The notes: generated by a model not told the origin, from the sequence alone. 33,139 nucleotides of DNA from Candidatus Bipolaricaulota bacterium (GCA_026982655.1 JALSGO010000011.1:1-33139), one strand, 5' to 3'; positions 1-9,731 are shown, counted from the stretch's first letter. Program-made: numbers and translations.

Positions 1-322
1 CCTTGACCATGTCCTCCTCGCGCTCGCTCACCGTGAGCACGATCACCGGGATGCGCCGTAAATTTTCGTCCTTCTTGATCTCGGCCAGCACCTCGTGCCC
101 GCTCACCTTGGGGAGCTTTAAGTCTAATAAGATGAGATCGGGCCGAGGGGCGTCGGCGTGCGCCCCCTGTCGGCGCAGGAAGTCCAGGGCCTCCTGGCCG
201 TCGTTGACCACGAAGAGCTCGCTGCTCTCCTTGAGATGGGTCTTCTTGAGCGCCCGTTCCGCAATCAGCACGTCCTCCGGGTTGTCCTCCACAAGCAGTA
301 TGCGCAGTTTTTTCGGCTTCAC
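1..322 (-). CDS. Response regulator receiver protein (Rcp1/CheY-like), 3' end truncated by window edge
   Basis: Reverse-strand translation from GTG at 322: (M)KPKKLRILLVEDNPEDVLIAERALKKTHLKESSELFVVNDGQEALDFLRRQG...PDLILLDLKLPKVSGHEVLAEIKKDENLRRIPVIVLTVSEREEDMVK; classic REC motifs (VEDNPED, LLDLKLP). Missing from the ORF track because of the GTG start and the edge. Confidence 0.9.
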   Translation of the reverse strand, partial: MKPKKLRILLVEDNPEDVLIAERALKKTHLKESSELFVVNDGQEALDFLRRQGAHADAPRPDLILLDLKLPKVSGHEVLAEIKKDENLRRIPVIVLTVSEREEDMVK

Positions 323-364
323 GGTAGGTCGACCTCCCCTTTCTTCCTGTCCTGCCGGGTCCTC

Positions 365-2293
365 CTAGGGTTTGGATTTGGGTTTGGGTTTGGGTTCGAG
401 TTCGGACTCGGGCTCGGGTTCAGAGATAGAAGCCCGAGGAGAAGCGGCGGACACCTTCGCGGGCGGAGGGGCGTGATGGCGATGGCCGTTCCCGCTCAGC
501 CGCACCCCTTCCGGGCGCTTGGGGACGCTGAAGTAGAAGGTGCTCCCCTCGCCGGGGGTGGACTCCACCCAGATCCGGCCTCCCCACTCCTCGACGATGC
601 GCTTGCAGATCGCCAGCCCCGCGCCGGTGCTCTCCGGGTCGTCCACGGGGCCCAGGCGCTCGAAGAGCTCGAAGATCTTCTCCCGATAGCGCTCTTCGAT
701 CCCCATTCCGTTGTCTCGGACCCAGAAGACGAACTCGCGGGGCTTCTCCTCGCAGCCCACCTCCACGCGCTTGTGGGGCTTGTCGTTGTACTTGACGGCG
801 TTGCTGAGGAGGTTCGCGAAGAGCTCCGCGGTCCGCGTGCGGTTGGCCGCGATCGTGGGCAGCTCCCCCGGGACCACGAGCTCTACGTCCTGTAAGGTCG
901 CCCCCAGGTCGTCCTGCACCTCCTCGAGGACTTCCTTTACATTCACGGGCTCGAGGGGCTCGCGCTTCGTCCCGATGCGGGAGAGTTTCAGCAGGTCGTC
1001 GATGAGGTTCTTCATCCGCACGGAGGAGCGGTGGAGGCTTTCTAAGAACTTCACGCCCTGCTCGTCCAGCTTCTCTTGGTAGTCCTCCAGCAGGAACTGG
1101 GTGAAGGCCTGAATCGTCCGGAGGGGTTGCTTGAGGTCGTGGGAGACCACGTGGGAGAACTCCTCCAGCTTGCGGTTGCTCTCCTCCAAGCGGCGGGTCT
1201 TCTCCAACAGTTCCCGCTCCAGCTTCTTCATCTCCGTAAGGTCGATGTAGTGGTCGATCCGCCCCCCGCGGTAGCGCTCCGTCTCGATGGGGATGGAGCG
1301 GAACTCCAAGATGCGCTCCTCGGAGGGGTGGCCGTTCCCGTTCCCGCCCACCCGGGCCTTGAGGGGGAAGACGAAGTTCTCCTCCTCGGCCTCTAGAAGA
1401 CGCTCCAGCGTCTCTTCATCGGGGAGTCGGTCCTTCACTTTCAGGAGGAGCCGCTGGAGGTCCTCGCCGATCATCTCGTCCCGGTCGAGGTGGAAGAGGT
1501 ACCCCAAGGTGCGGTTGGCCCAGATGATCCGCCGATCCCGGTCCAGGAGCACGATGCCCGTGTCCAGCGTGTCGATGGCGTCCTCGATGAGGTAGCGATA
1601 GCGGGCCTCGGCCTCCCAGAGTTTGCGCTCGAGCTCCATGCGGTCGGAGAGATCCCGGAGCTCGATCCAGATCTCCTCCGCCGAGAGGCGTCGCAGGCGC
1701 AGTTCCGCAGGGAACGTCTCTTTGTCCCACGAGACGGCCCGCAGGGTGAAGCCTCCGGCCTCGCCTAGGGTGCGGGCCCGCTCCATCTCGCCGCGGACCC
1801 GCTCCAAATCGTCGATGTGAATGACCTCCGAGATGTGCTTGACCGTCCCCAAGAGCTCGACGGCCCGTTCGTTGCGGTCCAGGACCCGACCGCTGGGGTC
1901 GACGATGAGCATCGGGTTGAACGCCCTCCGGAAGACGTCCTCCGGGTACTGCTTGGGCTGCTTCGGGACGGGGCGACTCTTGCGCTCCTGGCGGCGGATG
2001 GCTCCCAGGGTCCCGCCCACGGCCAGAGCGCCCAGCGAGAAGCCCAAGGCCCAGCCCCAGGAGCCGGGCTCCCAAGGGAGGAGGGGCAACGCGAACAGGG
2101 GGAGCGCCACCGCCAGCAGCACGTTCCCCCCGACCTCCCACAGCAGGGCCGTGAGGAGATACCCCACGCCCAGGAGGGCGAAGACGACCTTGGGGGAGTG
2201 GACCGAGGTTCCGTACAGCAGGGCGAACAGGGCGGCATACACCGCCGCGGTGAGGAGGGCTCTCCCGATTCCGGTCCACGCTGTTCGATTCAT
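365..2293 (-). CDS. Membrane-associated PAS-domain sensor histidine kinase with EP/KP-rich C-terminal tail
   Basis: N-terminal TM helices; two PAS-like segments; HisKA 'FSHVVSHDLKQPLRTI'; HATPase N-box 'NLLSNAVKYND', 'VRDNGMGIEERYREKIFELFERL', G-box 'GAGLAICKRIVEEWGG'; low-complexity tail EPEPESELEPKPKPKSKP. Confidence 0.93.
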   Translation of the reverse strand: MNRTAWTGIGRALLTAAVYAALFALLYGTSVHSPKVVFALLGVGYLLTALLWEVGGNVLLAVALPLFALPLLPWEPGSWGWALGFSLGALAVGGTLGAIRRQERKSRPVPKQPKQYPEDVFRRAFNPMLIVDPSGRVLDRNERAVELLGTVKHISEVIHIDDLERVRGEMERARTLGEAGGFTLRAVSWDKETFPAELRLRRLSAEEIWIELRDLSDRMELERKLWEAEARYRYLIEDAIDTLDTGIVLLDRDRRIIWANRTLGYLFHLDRDEMIGEDLQRLLLKVKDRLPDEETLERLLEAEEENFVFPLKARVGGNGNGHPSEERILEFRSIPIETERYRGGRIDHYIDLTEMKKLERELLEKTRRLEESNRKLEEFSHVVSHDLKQPLRTIQAFTQFLLEDYQEKLDEQGVKFLESLHRSSVRMKNLIDDLLKLSRIGTKREPLEPVNVKEVLEEVQDDLGATLQDVELVVPGELPTIAANRTRTAELFANLLSNAVKYNDKPHKRVEVGCEEKPREFVFWVRDNGMGIEERYREKIFELFERLGPVDDPESTGAGLAICKRIVEEWGGRIWVESTPGEGSTFYFSVPKRPEGVRLSGNGHRHHAPPPAKVSAASPRASISEPEPESELEPKPKPKSKP

Positions 2294-2405
2294 TCCTTCT
2301 CCACCGGGGTGGGCTGCCCCCAGTCTAGGCGCCTCGGTGCGCTCGGAGAAGGACAGCTGTCCGGGCCGGGGGCCCCGTTTGTCTTGGCGAAATCATCCCC
2401 TTTAT

Positions 2406-3092
2406 TTAGATGATCAAGCTCTCGTCCAGGGAGAAGGGGAAGGGTTCGGCCATCTTCTGGAGGCTGTCGGGATCCAAGACGGTGATCGCCCGGTCGTTGA
2501 CAGAGATGACCCCGCGATCCTCGAGCTCCCCGAGGGTGCGAATGGCCGTCTTGGAGGAGACGCCGGCCATCTCCGCCAGCTCGGTGCGCGAGAGCTCGAT
2601 GCCGCTCTCCCCCAGCTTGAGGATGATGCGGGCCAGGCGCTCCTTGCTCCCGTTGTAGCTGCGCTCGGCCAGCTTGCACTGGAACGCCTTCAGCTCCTCG
2701 GAGAGCTTCTCGAACATGCGGAAGACCACCGAGGGGTGGCGCTCCAAGAAGCCGAAGAAGTCCCCCCGCTCGAGGAAGCCCACCTCCGCCGGGGTGAGCG
2801 TCTTGGCGTAGGCGATGTGGACCCCCTTGTCGAAGAGGGTCGTCTCCCCCAGGGTCTCGCCGGGTCCGACGATCTTTAAGATCTGCTTTTTCCCGCCCAG
2901 GGTGCGCTTGACCACCTTGACTCGTCCGGAGAAGACGAGGTAGAACCCGAAGGCCGGGGCCCCCTCTTGGTAGATGATCTCCCCCTGGCCATACTTGATC
3001 CGCCGGACCATGTTCTCCAAGACGGCGAGGTCCTTCGGACCCAAGTCGGCGAAGATCTTGAAGTCCCGGAGCTGCGTCATCCCTCTCACCAC
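2406..3092 (-). CDS. Crp/Fnr family transcriptional regulator (cNMP-binding domain + HTH)
   Basis: FKIFADLGPKDLAVLENMVRRIKYGQGEIIYQEGAPAFGFYLVFSGRVKVVK...GPGETLGETTLFDKG; C-terminal winged HTH 'SRTELAEMAGVSSKTAIRTLGELEDRGVIS'. Confidence 0.92.
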   Translation of the reverse strand: MVRGMTQLRDFKIFADLGPKDLAVLENMVRRIKYGQGEIIYQEGAPAFGFYLVFSGRVKVVKRTLGGKKQILKIVGPGETLGETTLFDKGVHIAYAKTLTPAEVGFLERGDFFGFLERHPSVVFRMFEKLSEELKAFQCKLAERSYNGSKERLARIILKLGESGIELSRTELAEMAGVSSKTAIRTLGELEDRGVISVNDRAITVLDPDSLQKMAEPFPFSLDESLII

Positions 3093-3216
3093 CCGCCTGC
3101 GATATGGAATTGAACTGGCTTCGCCCCTTCTGGCTGCCTCCGTCTCCCTCCCGTTGACCTGTCCCCGGTCGGTCGGCAGGCCCTCGAAGCTCGGGCTCGG
3201 GCTCCGAGGTTACCGT

Positions 3217-3245
3217 ATTATGATCGAACATCCCGACGATGTCAA
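3217..3245 (-). promoter_or_regulatory. Sigma70-type promoter upstream of Crp/Fnr gene
   Basis: Minus strand TTGACA (3245-3240), 17-bp spacer, CATAAT (3222-3217). Confidence 0.6.
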
Positions 3246-3308
3246 TAGGCGTTCGGCCCCTCAAGACGGGGCGGATAGGGGCGGCGGATCGGGTCTTCGC
3301 TCATCCTC

Positions 3309-4391
3309 TCATCTTGCTTCCCCCCGCGCCGTGCACTCGACCGACACGGTCTTCGCGGTGTTCTTCCCCAGCTCGTCAACTACGAGGACCTCCCAGACGA
3401 CCCGACCCTCTTGGGAGCAACGTGCCGTCAGTCGGAACGTCCCGGAGATGCGCCCTTTGACGTCGGGTGTGAAGACGCGGGCTACCGGCTTCAGCACCCC
3501 GGGGGAGGGCTGCATCTCGACTCGGGACAGGATGGCAAACGCTACATCCCGATCGGGATCTCGGAAGACCACGCTCACAGCGAACTCGGATCCGACGGGA
3601 ACCCGCCCGGGGAAGGTGAGGTCTAGGATCTGAGGACGCATGCTCCAATTCAGATCTCGCGCGAACAGGCGTGCCCGTCGGCATTGCTCGGGCGTAAGGG
3701 CACGTCCCCGCCCTCCGGAGACCATCAGGTTGCCGGAGAGATCCGAGTGGAAGAGCCCGAGGTTGTGGCCGAACTCGTGGGCAATCGTCCGGGTGGGGAT
3801 GCGGCCCAAGCTGCGCCACGCCACCAAGCTGATCCGGGCGTCCCTCCGGGCGGAGGGCAGCGCGCCCAGTCCCAGCACGTCGACCAGGGCGTCCACCACG
3901 AACAGGTTGATAGCACGGTACACGCGCTCTCCGGAGGGGAGGGCTCGGTTGGCCAATAGAGGGAGAGCCCGATAGTAGCTTGCGAACTCCTTGCGCTCTT
4001 GCAGGAGGGTCCTCCCGCTCGGGAGGGCAAGCCGTTGCGCCGCGACCACAGCCAGGACGTTCTGCTCAAAGCGCAGGGAGCAGACGGCCCACGTGCGGTT
4101 GACCCGCTCCAGGGCAAGCGCGACCAGTTGCCGAGCCAGGCCGCTGGGCGTTCCCAGCCAAGCGCCGGGCGCGGCAAAGGAGGGATCCCTTGCCAGAGGT
4201 GAGGGCGTCCCCCCAACGATGAAGACGTTTACCGGAACCGTGATCCAATCCTCACTGGCCTCGCGATCCCGATCGAGATCGGACACGGGTTGGGCCGACG
4301 CAAGGAGCGCCGCCCCCCCGACGACCAAGAGCCCAAGAAGAGCGCTGAGGCCCATCCTGCGGAAGCCCTCTTCGCCTTCGCCCCGGATCAC
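3309..4391 (-). CDS. Secreted metzincin-like zinc metallopeptidase
   Basis: N-terminal signal-like hydrophobic segment (LSALLGLLVVGGAALLASAQP); HExxHxxGxxH zinc motif 'HEFGHNLGLFH', followed by putative Met-turn 'GNLMVSGG'. Confidence 0.8.
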   Translation of the reverse strand: MIRGEGEEGFRRMGLSALLGLLVVGGAALLASAQPVSDLDRDREASEDWITVPVNVFIVGGTPSPLARDPSFAAPGAWLGTPSGLARQLVALALERVNRTWAVCSLRFEQNVLAVVAAQRLALPSGRTLLQERKEFASYYRALPLLANRALPSGERVYRAINLFVVDALVDVLGLGALPSARRDARISLVAWRSLGRIPTRTIAHEFGHNLGLFHSDLSGNLMVSGGRGRALTPEQCRRARLFARDLNWSMRPQILDLTFPGRVPVGSEFAVSVVFRDPDRDVAFAILSRVEMQPSPGVLKPVARVFTPDVKGRISGTFRLTARCSQEGRVVWEVLVVDELGKNTAKTVSVECTARGEAR

Positions 4392-4482
4392 AGCGGATCA
4401 CCTCCCCGCGCTTCTCTGCTCCTTCGTGTTTTATTATATGCTTTTCGTGCCCTCTTCCGGAGGTTTGGCATCCCGCCTATGG

Positions 4483-4839
4483 TCAATATACCGGAATGCG
4501 GAGAAGGATTCCGATCAGGCCGAGAGCGCCCACCACAACGGCCGCTTGGATCCAAGGGGAGGAGACGACGAGGAAGATCCAGGCGGCCCCCAGCGCCGTA
4601 AACACCAGCGCGATCACCTTGGCCCCTCGCGGCATCGCGCGCCGCTCCTCCCAGTTCCGAAGGTAGACGCCGAAGCGGGGATGGCGGGCGAGCCACCCGT
4701 ACAGCCGGGGGGAGCTGCGGGCGAAGCAGTACGCCGCCGCGAGCACGAAGACCGTCCCGGGAAAGAGCGGCAGGACCAGCCCCAAGAACCCCAGCCCCAG
4801 GAAGAACGTCCCGAGCGCGCGGTACAGGAGGATCCTCAT
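4483..4839 (-). CDS. DUF454 (YbaN-like) small inner-membrane protein
   Basis: MRILLYRALGTFFLGLGFLGLVLPLFPGTVFVLAAAYCFARSSPRLYGWLARHPRFGVYLRNWEERRAMPRGAKVIAL...; start is the ATG at 4839 (ATGA overlap with lipB stop), not the track's upstream Met. Confidence 0.85.
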   Translation of the reverse strand: MRILLYRALGTFFLGLGFLGLVLPLFPGTVFVLAAAYCFARSSPRLYGWLARHPRFGVYLRNWEERRAMPRGAKVIALVFTALGAAWIFLVVSSPWIQAAVVVGALGLIGILLRIPVY

Positions 4840-5573
4840 CGCCGTCTCAATCTCGGAGGCCGAAGCTCCCGCCGAAAGCGCTCCGCAAAGCGCACACCGA
4901 CCCGCTCCTTGACGGCTTCCATGGGCACGGGGCGCCCCAGCTCCCGCTCCATCGAGGTCATCACCGAACCGGGGAAGCCGCAGGGGGAGATCCAGCGAAA
5001 GTACGAGAGGTCCGTCGAGACGTTGAGCGCGAACCCGTGGTACGTCACCCAGCGCCGCACGGCCACCCCGATGCTCGCGATCTTCTTGCCCGCGGGGGTC
5101 CAGACCCCCGTGGCCCCCTCCCGACGTTGGGCTTCGATCCCGAAATCTTGGAGCACGTCGAGGAGCAGTTCCTCCAGCTCCCGCAGATAGCGGTGGAGGC
5201 CCCGCTCCTCGCCCTCCAAGCGCAAAATGGGGTAGCCCACGAGCTGGCCGGGGCCGTGATAGGTGGCCTCCCCGCCCCGCTCGACCTCGTAGACGCGAAC
5301 CTCGGGGGGAAGCGTGGGGGTCCGCAGGGGCGGCTGCGCGGGGCGCTTCCGGCCCAGCGTGATCACGTGGGGGTGCTCCACCAGCACCAAGACGTCGGGG
5401 ATCTCCCCCCGAACCCTTCGTGTGACCAGCTCCTTCTGCAGCTCCCACGCCTCTCGATAGTCCCGGAGCCCCAGGTCGAGGAGCCACGCCTCCCCCTTTC
5501 GCGTTCGGGATCGGAGGGGGACCTCCCCGCGGGATGGGTCGAATGCCGCCGTGGTCGTAGACTTCAACCTCAC
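4836..5573 (-). CDS. lipB: Lipoyl(octanoyl) transferase LipB
   Basis: LDLGLRDYREAWELQKELV...VLVLVEHPHVITLGRK...RGGEATYHGPGQLVGYPIL...KKIASIGVAVRRWVTYHGFALNVSTDLSYFRWISPCG; likely GTG start at 5573 overlapping the E2 stop (GTGA). Confidence 0.93.
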   Translation of the reverse strand: MRLKSTTTAAFDPSRGEVPLRSRTRKGEAWLLDLGLRDYREAWELQKELVTRRVRGEIPDVLVLVEHPHVITLGRKRPAQPPLRTPTLPPEVRVYEVERGGEATYHGPGQLVGYPILRLEGEERGLHRYLRELEELLLDVLQDFGIEAQRREGATGVWTPAGKKIASIGVAVRRWVTYHGFALNVSTDLSYFRWISPCGFPGSVMTSMERELGRPVPMEAVKERVGVRFAERFRRELRPPRLRRR

Positions 5574-6925
5574 GCTCCCACCAGGAGGTACTTCGGGTCC
5601 TCCAGGAAGGCCTTGACGTCCTTGGCGAAGGCCGCGCCGACGTGGCCGTCGATCACCCGGTGGTCGAACGAGACGGAGATCCACATCACGTCGCGGACGG
5701 CGATCTCGTTGTCGACGACGAGGGGCCGCTTCTTGATCTCGTGGACCCCTAAGATGGCCACCTCGGGCGTGTTGATGATGGGGGTGGCGAAGAGCCCCCC
5801 GATGGGGCCTAAGCTCGTGATGGTGAACGTCGAGCCCCTGATGTCCTCGAGGTCGATTTTGCCCTCGCGGGCCTTCTGCGACAGATATTGAATCTCCGCC
5901 GCGATCTCCAGCATGCTCAGCCGGTCGGCATCCTTCACGACGGGGACGATCAGCCCCTGGTCGGTGGCCGTGGCGATCCCGATGTGATAGTAGCGCTTTA
6001 GGATGATCTCTTCCTTCTCGTAGTCCACGTGGGCGTTGAGGGTGGGGTGCTTCTTGAGGGCGGCGACCACGGCCTTGACGATGAACGGAAGGTACGTCAG
6101 CTTCACCCCACGCTCCTCGGCTACGGGCAGCAGCGACTCGCGGACCTTCACCAACTCGGTGACGTCCACCTCGTCGACGTAGGTGAAGTGGGCCGCGGTG
6201 GACTTGGCGTGGTGCATGTGGTCCGAGATGCGCTTGCGAACCCCTTTGATGGGCACCCGCTCCTCGAGCTCCTCGTAGCGGACGGGCCGGGGTGCGGACC
6301 GCGGCGGCGCTTCCGCCTTCGGGGCCTCCGCGGTCACGGGGGGAGCGGCCTCGGGTGCCGGAGCCGGAGCTGTAGACGTAGGCGTAGGAGCGGCCACCGG
6401 GGCACCGCGTTCCGCGAACCTTCGCACATCCTCATCGGTGATGCGGCCTCCGGGGCCGGTCCCCTCGACTTGGGTGAGGTCGACGCCCAGCTCGCGGGCC
6501 AGTTTACGGGTGGCCGGGGTGGCCAGCACCCGCTTGCGCTTCGGAGTCGGAGGGGCCGGGGACGTCGGGGCTGCGGGGGCCGCGGAAGGCGTCGGGGAGG
6601 CGGCTGCGGCGGCTACGGGCTCAGGGGCGGCGGGGGCAGGAGCGGGGACGGCCTCGCGCTCCTTGCCGTCGGATTTGGGGGCCTCCCCGGCCTCGCCGAT
6701 CACGACGAGTACGGAGCCCACCTCCACCACTTCGCCCTCTTTCGCGCGGATCTCTAGAATGGTCCCGGCCACGGGGGAGGGCAGCTCCACGGTGGCCTTG
6801 TCCGTCATCACCTCGACGAGGGGTTGATCTTCTTTCACCGTGTCGCCCTCCTTGACGAGCCACTTGACGATCTCGCCCTCGTGGATCCCCTCGCCGATGT
6901 CGGGGAGCTTGAACTCAAACGCCAT
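5570..6925 (-). CDS. 2-oxoacid dehydrogenase E2 (dihydrolipoyl acyltransferase)
   Basis: Lipoyl domain 'VEVMTDKATVELPSP', peripheral subunit-binding domain 'ATPATRKLARELGVDLTQVEGTGPGGRITDEDV', catalytic 'FDHRVIDGHVGAAF'; start MAFEFKLPDIGEG chosen (track ORF extends to 6937). Confidence 0.93.
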   Translation of the reverse strand: MAFEFKLPDIGEGIHEGEIVKWLVKEGDTVKEDQPLVEVMTDKATVELPSPVAGTILEIRAKEGEVVEVGSVLVVIGEAGEAPKSDGKEREAVPAPAPAAPEPVAAAAASPTPSAAPAAPTSPAPPTPKRKRVLATPATRKLARELGVDLTQVEGTGPGGRITDEDVRRFAERGAPVAAPTPTSTAPAPAPEAAPPVTAEAPKAEAPPRSAPRPVRYEELEERVPIKGVRKRISDHMHHAKSTAAHFTYVDEVDVTELVKVRESLLPVAEERGVKLTYLPFIVKAVVAALKKHPTLNAHVDYEKEEIILKRYYHIGIATATDQGLIVPVVKDADRLSMLEIAAEIQYLSQKAREGKIDLEDIRGSTFTITSLGPIGGLFATPIINTPEVAILGVHEIKKRPLVVDNEIAVRDVMWISVSFDHRVIDGHVGAAFAKDVKAFLEDPKYLLVGA

Positions 6926-6977
6926 CTTCGCGATCACTCCTTTTGTAGTTCGCCTTCTCGATCTCAGCTCACTCCAC

Positions 6978-7958
6978 TCAATAGCGTGCGACTCTTAGGA
7001 TCGCATCGAGCACGCGCGCCTCGCTCGGGAGGTACTCCGTCTCCAGCGTGTAGGGGAAGGGCGCATCGAGCCCCGTGACCCTTACCACGGGGGCCGCCAG
7101 ATGGTCGACGGCCTCCTCGGCGATCGTGGCTGCGATCTCCGCCCCGAAGCCGCAGGTCTTGGGGGCCTCGTGGACGATCACGGCCCGGCCCGTCTTCTCG
7201 ATCGACGCGAGCACCGCTTCCTCGTCGAAGGGGAGCAGCGTGCGCAGATCGATCACTTCTACGGAGACGTCGTGCTCCTCCTCCGCTTGTTCGGCGGCGG
7301 CGAGAGCCACGTGGAGCATCGCCCCGTAGGCATACACCGTGACGTCCTCCCCCTCGCGGGCGGTACGGGCCTCTCCCAGGGGGACGCGGTAGTCCCCCTC
7401 GGGGACCTCCTCGCGCAGGGCCCGATAGATGCGCTTAGGCTCCATAAAGATTACGGGATCCTCTTCGTCCAAGATGGAGGCAAGAAGCAGTCCCTTGGCG
7501 TCGTAGGGGGTGGCGGGCACGACCACCTTGAGGCCGGGGGTGTGGCAGAAGTACGCTTCCGCGCTCTGGGAGTGGTACGCGCCGCCCTTGATCCCGCCGC
7601 CGTAGGGGGTTCTTATCACTACAGGGCAGGCGTACTCCCCGCCGGAGCGGTAGCGGAACTTGGCCAGCTCGCTCACGATCTGGTCGAACGCCGGGTAGAT
7701 GAAGTCCATGAACTGAATCTCCGCCACGGGCTTGAGGCCGTAGAGGGCCATCCCAATGGCGGTGCCCACGATGCCGGACTCCGCCAAGGGGGTATCGACC
7801 ACCCGCTCCGGGCCGAACTCTTCGTACAACCCCTCGGTGGCCCGGAAGACGCCCCCGACTTTCCCGACGTCCTCTCCCAACACCACGACGTCGGGATCGA
7901 GGCGCATCGCGGTGCGCAGGGCGTCGTTTACGGCCTGCAAGAGCGTACGCGGCGGCAT
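6978..7958 (-). CDS. 2-oxoacid dehydrogenase E1 component, beta subunit
   Basis: MPPRTLLQAVNDALRTAMRLDPDVVVLGEDVGKVGGVFRATEGLYEEFGPERVVDTPLAESGIVGTAIGMALYGLKPVAEIQFMDFIYPAFDQIVSELAKFRYRSGG; transketolase-like Pyr + C-terminal domain. Track start at 8117 looks like an over-extension. Confidence 0.93.
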   Translation of the reverse strand: MPPRTLLQAVNDALRTAMRLDPDVVVLGEDVGKVGGVFRATEGLYEEFGPERVVDTPLAESGIVGTAIGMALYGLKPVAEIQFMDFIYPAFDQIVSELAKFRYRSGGEYACPVVIRTPYGGGIKGGAYHSQSAEAYFCHTPGLKVVVPATPYDAKGLLLASILDEEDPVIFMEPKRIYRALREEVPEGDYRVPLGEARTAREGEDVTVYAYGAMLHVALAAAEQAEEEHDVSVEVIDLRTLLPFDEEAVLASIEKTGRAVIVHEAPKTCGFGAEIAATIAEEAVDHLAAPVVRVTGLDAPFPYTLETEYLPSEARVLDAILRVARY

Positions 7959-8213
7959 CGTCTCCTCCGCGCATATCCTACGCAGCCATCTCCCCTTCGA
8001 CAAGCCCTCCCCTGACGTGGTTTCGATTACCGATGCGGATGCCCCATTCCGGTAGGCTGCAAAGAGCGAGACGACCGGACCGAGTGGAGCGTCATGGAGT
8101 CGTCCGAGAGGCCGCATCCACGCAGGAGATCACGCACAGAGGGGGGGAGGAGAGAGCGAATGCACGAGCAAGGGGCGAGCGCTTTCCCGGGCCGAGGTCA
8201 AGCGGGAGGACCG

Positions 8214-9710
8214 ATGAGGATGGGGATGGGGACGAGGACGGGCTCTTCCTTCGTCCTCCTCTTGCTTGGGATGGCCTTATCCCTCCTTGTCGTCTTGGTT
8301 GTCTTGGAAGTCCCGGGGAGGGCGGACGTGACGGGGAGTTTTCGTCTCGATGTGGGGTTTTCTCCCATCGATTGTCGTTTCTGGTTCCTCAGCGATCCGG
8401 ACGCCGGCGGCTTCGAACCGCTGAGCGACCAACCCTGCGAGGGGACGATCTTTCGGTTTGACGTGCAGACGGATGCGGGGGTGTTTGTCACCGTAAGCGG
8501 GCTGACGGCCGGGTTCCACGTGCACATCGGGACCACAGGGTTTGAGGACGCCTTGATCTCCCTCTCGATGTCGTTGGGGGCCTTGGACCTCGCGGGCACG
8601 CTGGTGTTCGCCCAGCCCTTTGCGGATGGCCTGCTCCCTACAGGGCAGCGGGTGCCCCTCTGCCTGGAAGAGGAGATCGGCTCCGGCTCTTGTCCCCTCC
8701 TCTTCGTCAAGAAACGGCTGGAACTCACCCTTTCGCTGGGGGGGCTGACCTGGGAGAACCTAGCTCTGTTTGAGGACGTCAACTTCCCGGACTACTGTCA
8801 GGACTTCTTCGTGGGGTCTCTCGAGGTCTCCTATTACGACCTCTTCGGATGCGTGCCCCCGCTCAAGGGGGTGGACACAAGCCTCACCTACGGCGCGCAG
8901 TCGCAGCAGTTCGGCTTCGGAGACGTGATCGCGCTGGAAGGGCAAACCCCCTCGGGCATCACGGTACGAGCGACCACCGGGATCTGTGCCGAACAGTTGG
9001 TCAACGCGATCAAGAAACACGTCTGGCGGTACACGGTCAACCGCGATTGCTACGGTGGGGTGCAGACCCCTTCGGTCAAGCCCCCCATGGTGTTTAGCTT
9101 CGAGACGCTCAGCTTGGAAGGGATCCCCTTAGCCGCGGGACTCCGAGCCGACGTGCGGATCCGATGCGGCAGTCTGGCCGGGAGCGCGGAGGCCGGAGCC
9201 TTTTTCGCCTGTGCTTTCGAGGGGGTGGGCACGATCACCGGAGGGCCGCTCTTCGACACGGTGACGATCACGCTGGGCACCTTCAGCCCCCTGGGGGCCG
9301 GGATGCTGTCGGACCTCGAGGTGCAGGCGGCGGGCGGACCGGTCACCCTGCAGATGCGCATCAGCCCCTCCACACTGCTCCCGACGTTTGTCCTCTTCAC
9401 CGCGACCTTTCCCGTCAATCCGGACACGAACCCGGCCGAGCTGCGGCTGCAGCTGCGCGGGGATCCTAGCCTCATCGGCGTGGACGGACGACTCCGTCTC
9501 TGGCGGGCGGGGCTGCGCTTGCAGATCGATCTGAGCTACGATATCGACCCTCTCACACGCACCCTGGACTTCGATCGGCTGGCGGTGGGAGCGGAGGCAG
9601 CTGCCGGGGTGATCGGCTTTGACGCCGAGGTCATCCTCCTGGAGACGGGAACAGATCCGGAAGGCGCGTTCCTGGTAGGCGGTGCGCTCGGGTTGACCGT
9701 GCGCTTTTAA
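8214..9710 (+). CDS. Exported beta-rich protein of unknown function, C-terminal aromatic residue (outer-membrane barrel-like)
   Basis: ATG at 8214 after AGCGGGAGGACCG; signal-like helix SSFVLLLLGMALSLLVVLVVLEVPGRA; alternating hydrophobic beta-strand pattern; ends ...GGALGLTVRF. Confidence 0.7.
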   Translation: MRMGMGTRTGSSFVLLLLGMALSLLVVLVVLEVPGRADVTGSFRLDVGFSPIDCRFWFLSDPDAGGFEPLSDQPCEGTIFRFDVQTDAGVFVTVSGLTAGFHVHIGTTGFEDALISLSMSLGALDLAGTLVFAQPFADGLLPTGQRVPLCLEEEIGSGSCPLLFVKKRLELTLSLGGLTWENLALFEDVNFPDYCQDFFVGSLEVSYYDLFGCVPPLKGVDTSLTYGAQSQQFGFGDVIALEGQTPSGITVRATTGICAEQLVNAIKKHVWRYTVNRDCYGGVQTPSVKPPMVFSFETLSLEGIPLAAGLRADVRIRCGSLAGSAEAGAFFACAFEGVGTITGGPLFDTVTITLGTFSPLGAGMLSDLEVQAAGGPVTLQMRISPSTLLPTFVLFTATFPVNPDTNPAELRLQLRGDPSLIGVDGRLRLWRAGLRLQIDLSYDIDPLTRTLDFDRLAVGAEAAAGVIGFDAEVILLETGTDPEGAFLVGGALGLTVRF

Positions 9711-9731
9711 GACGATGGGTTCGGAAGTCGT

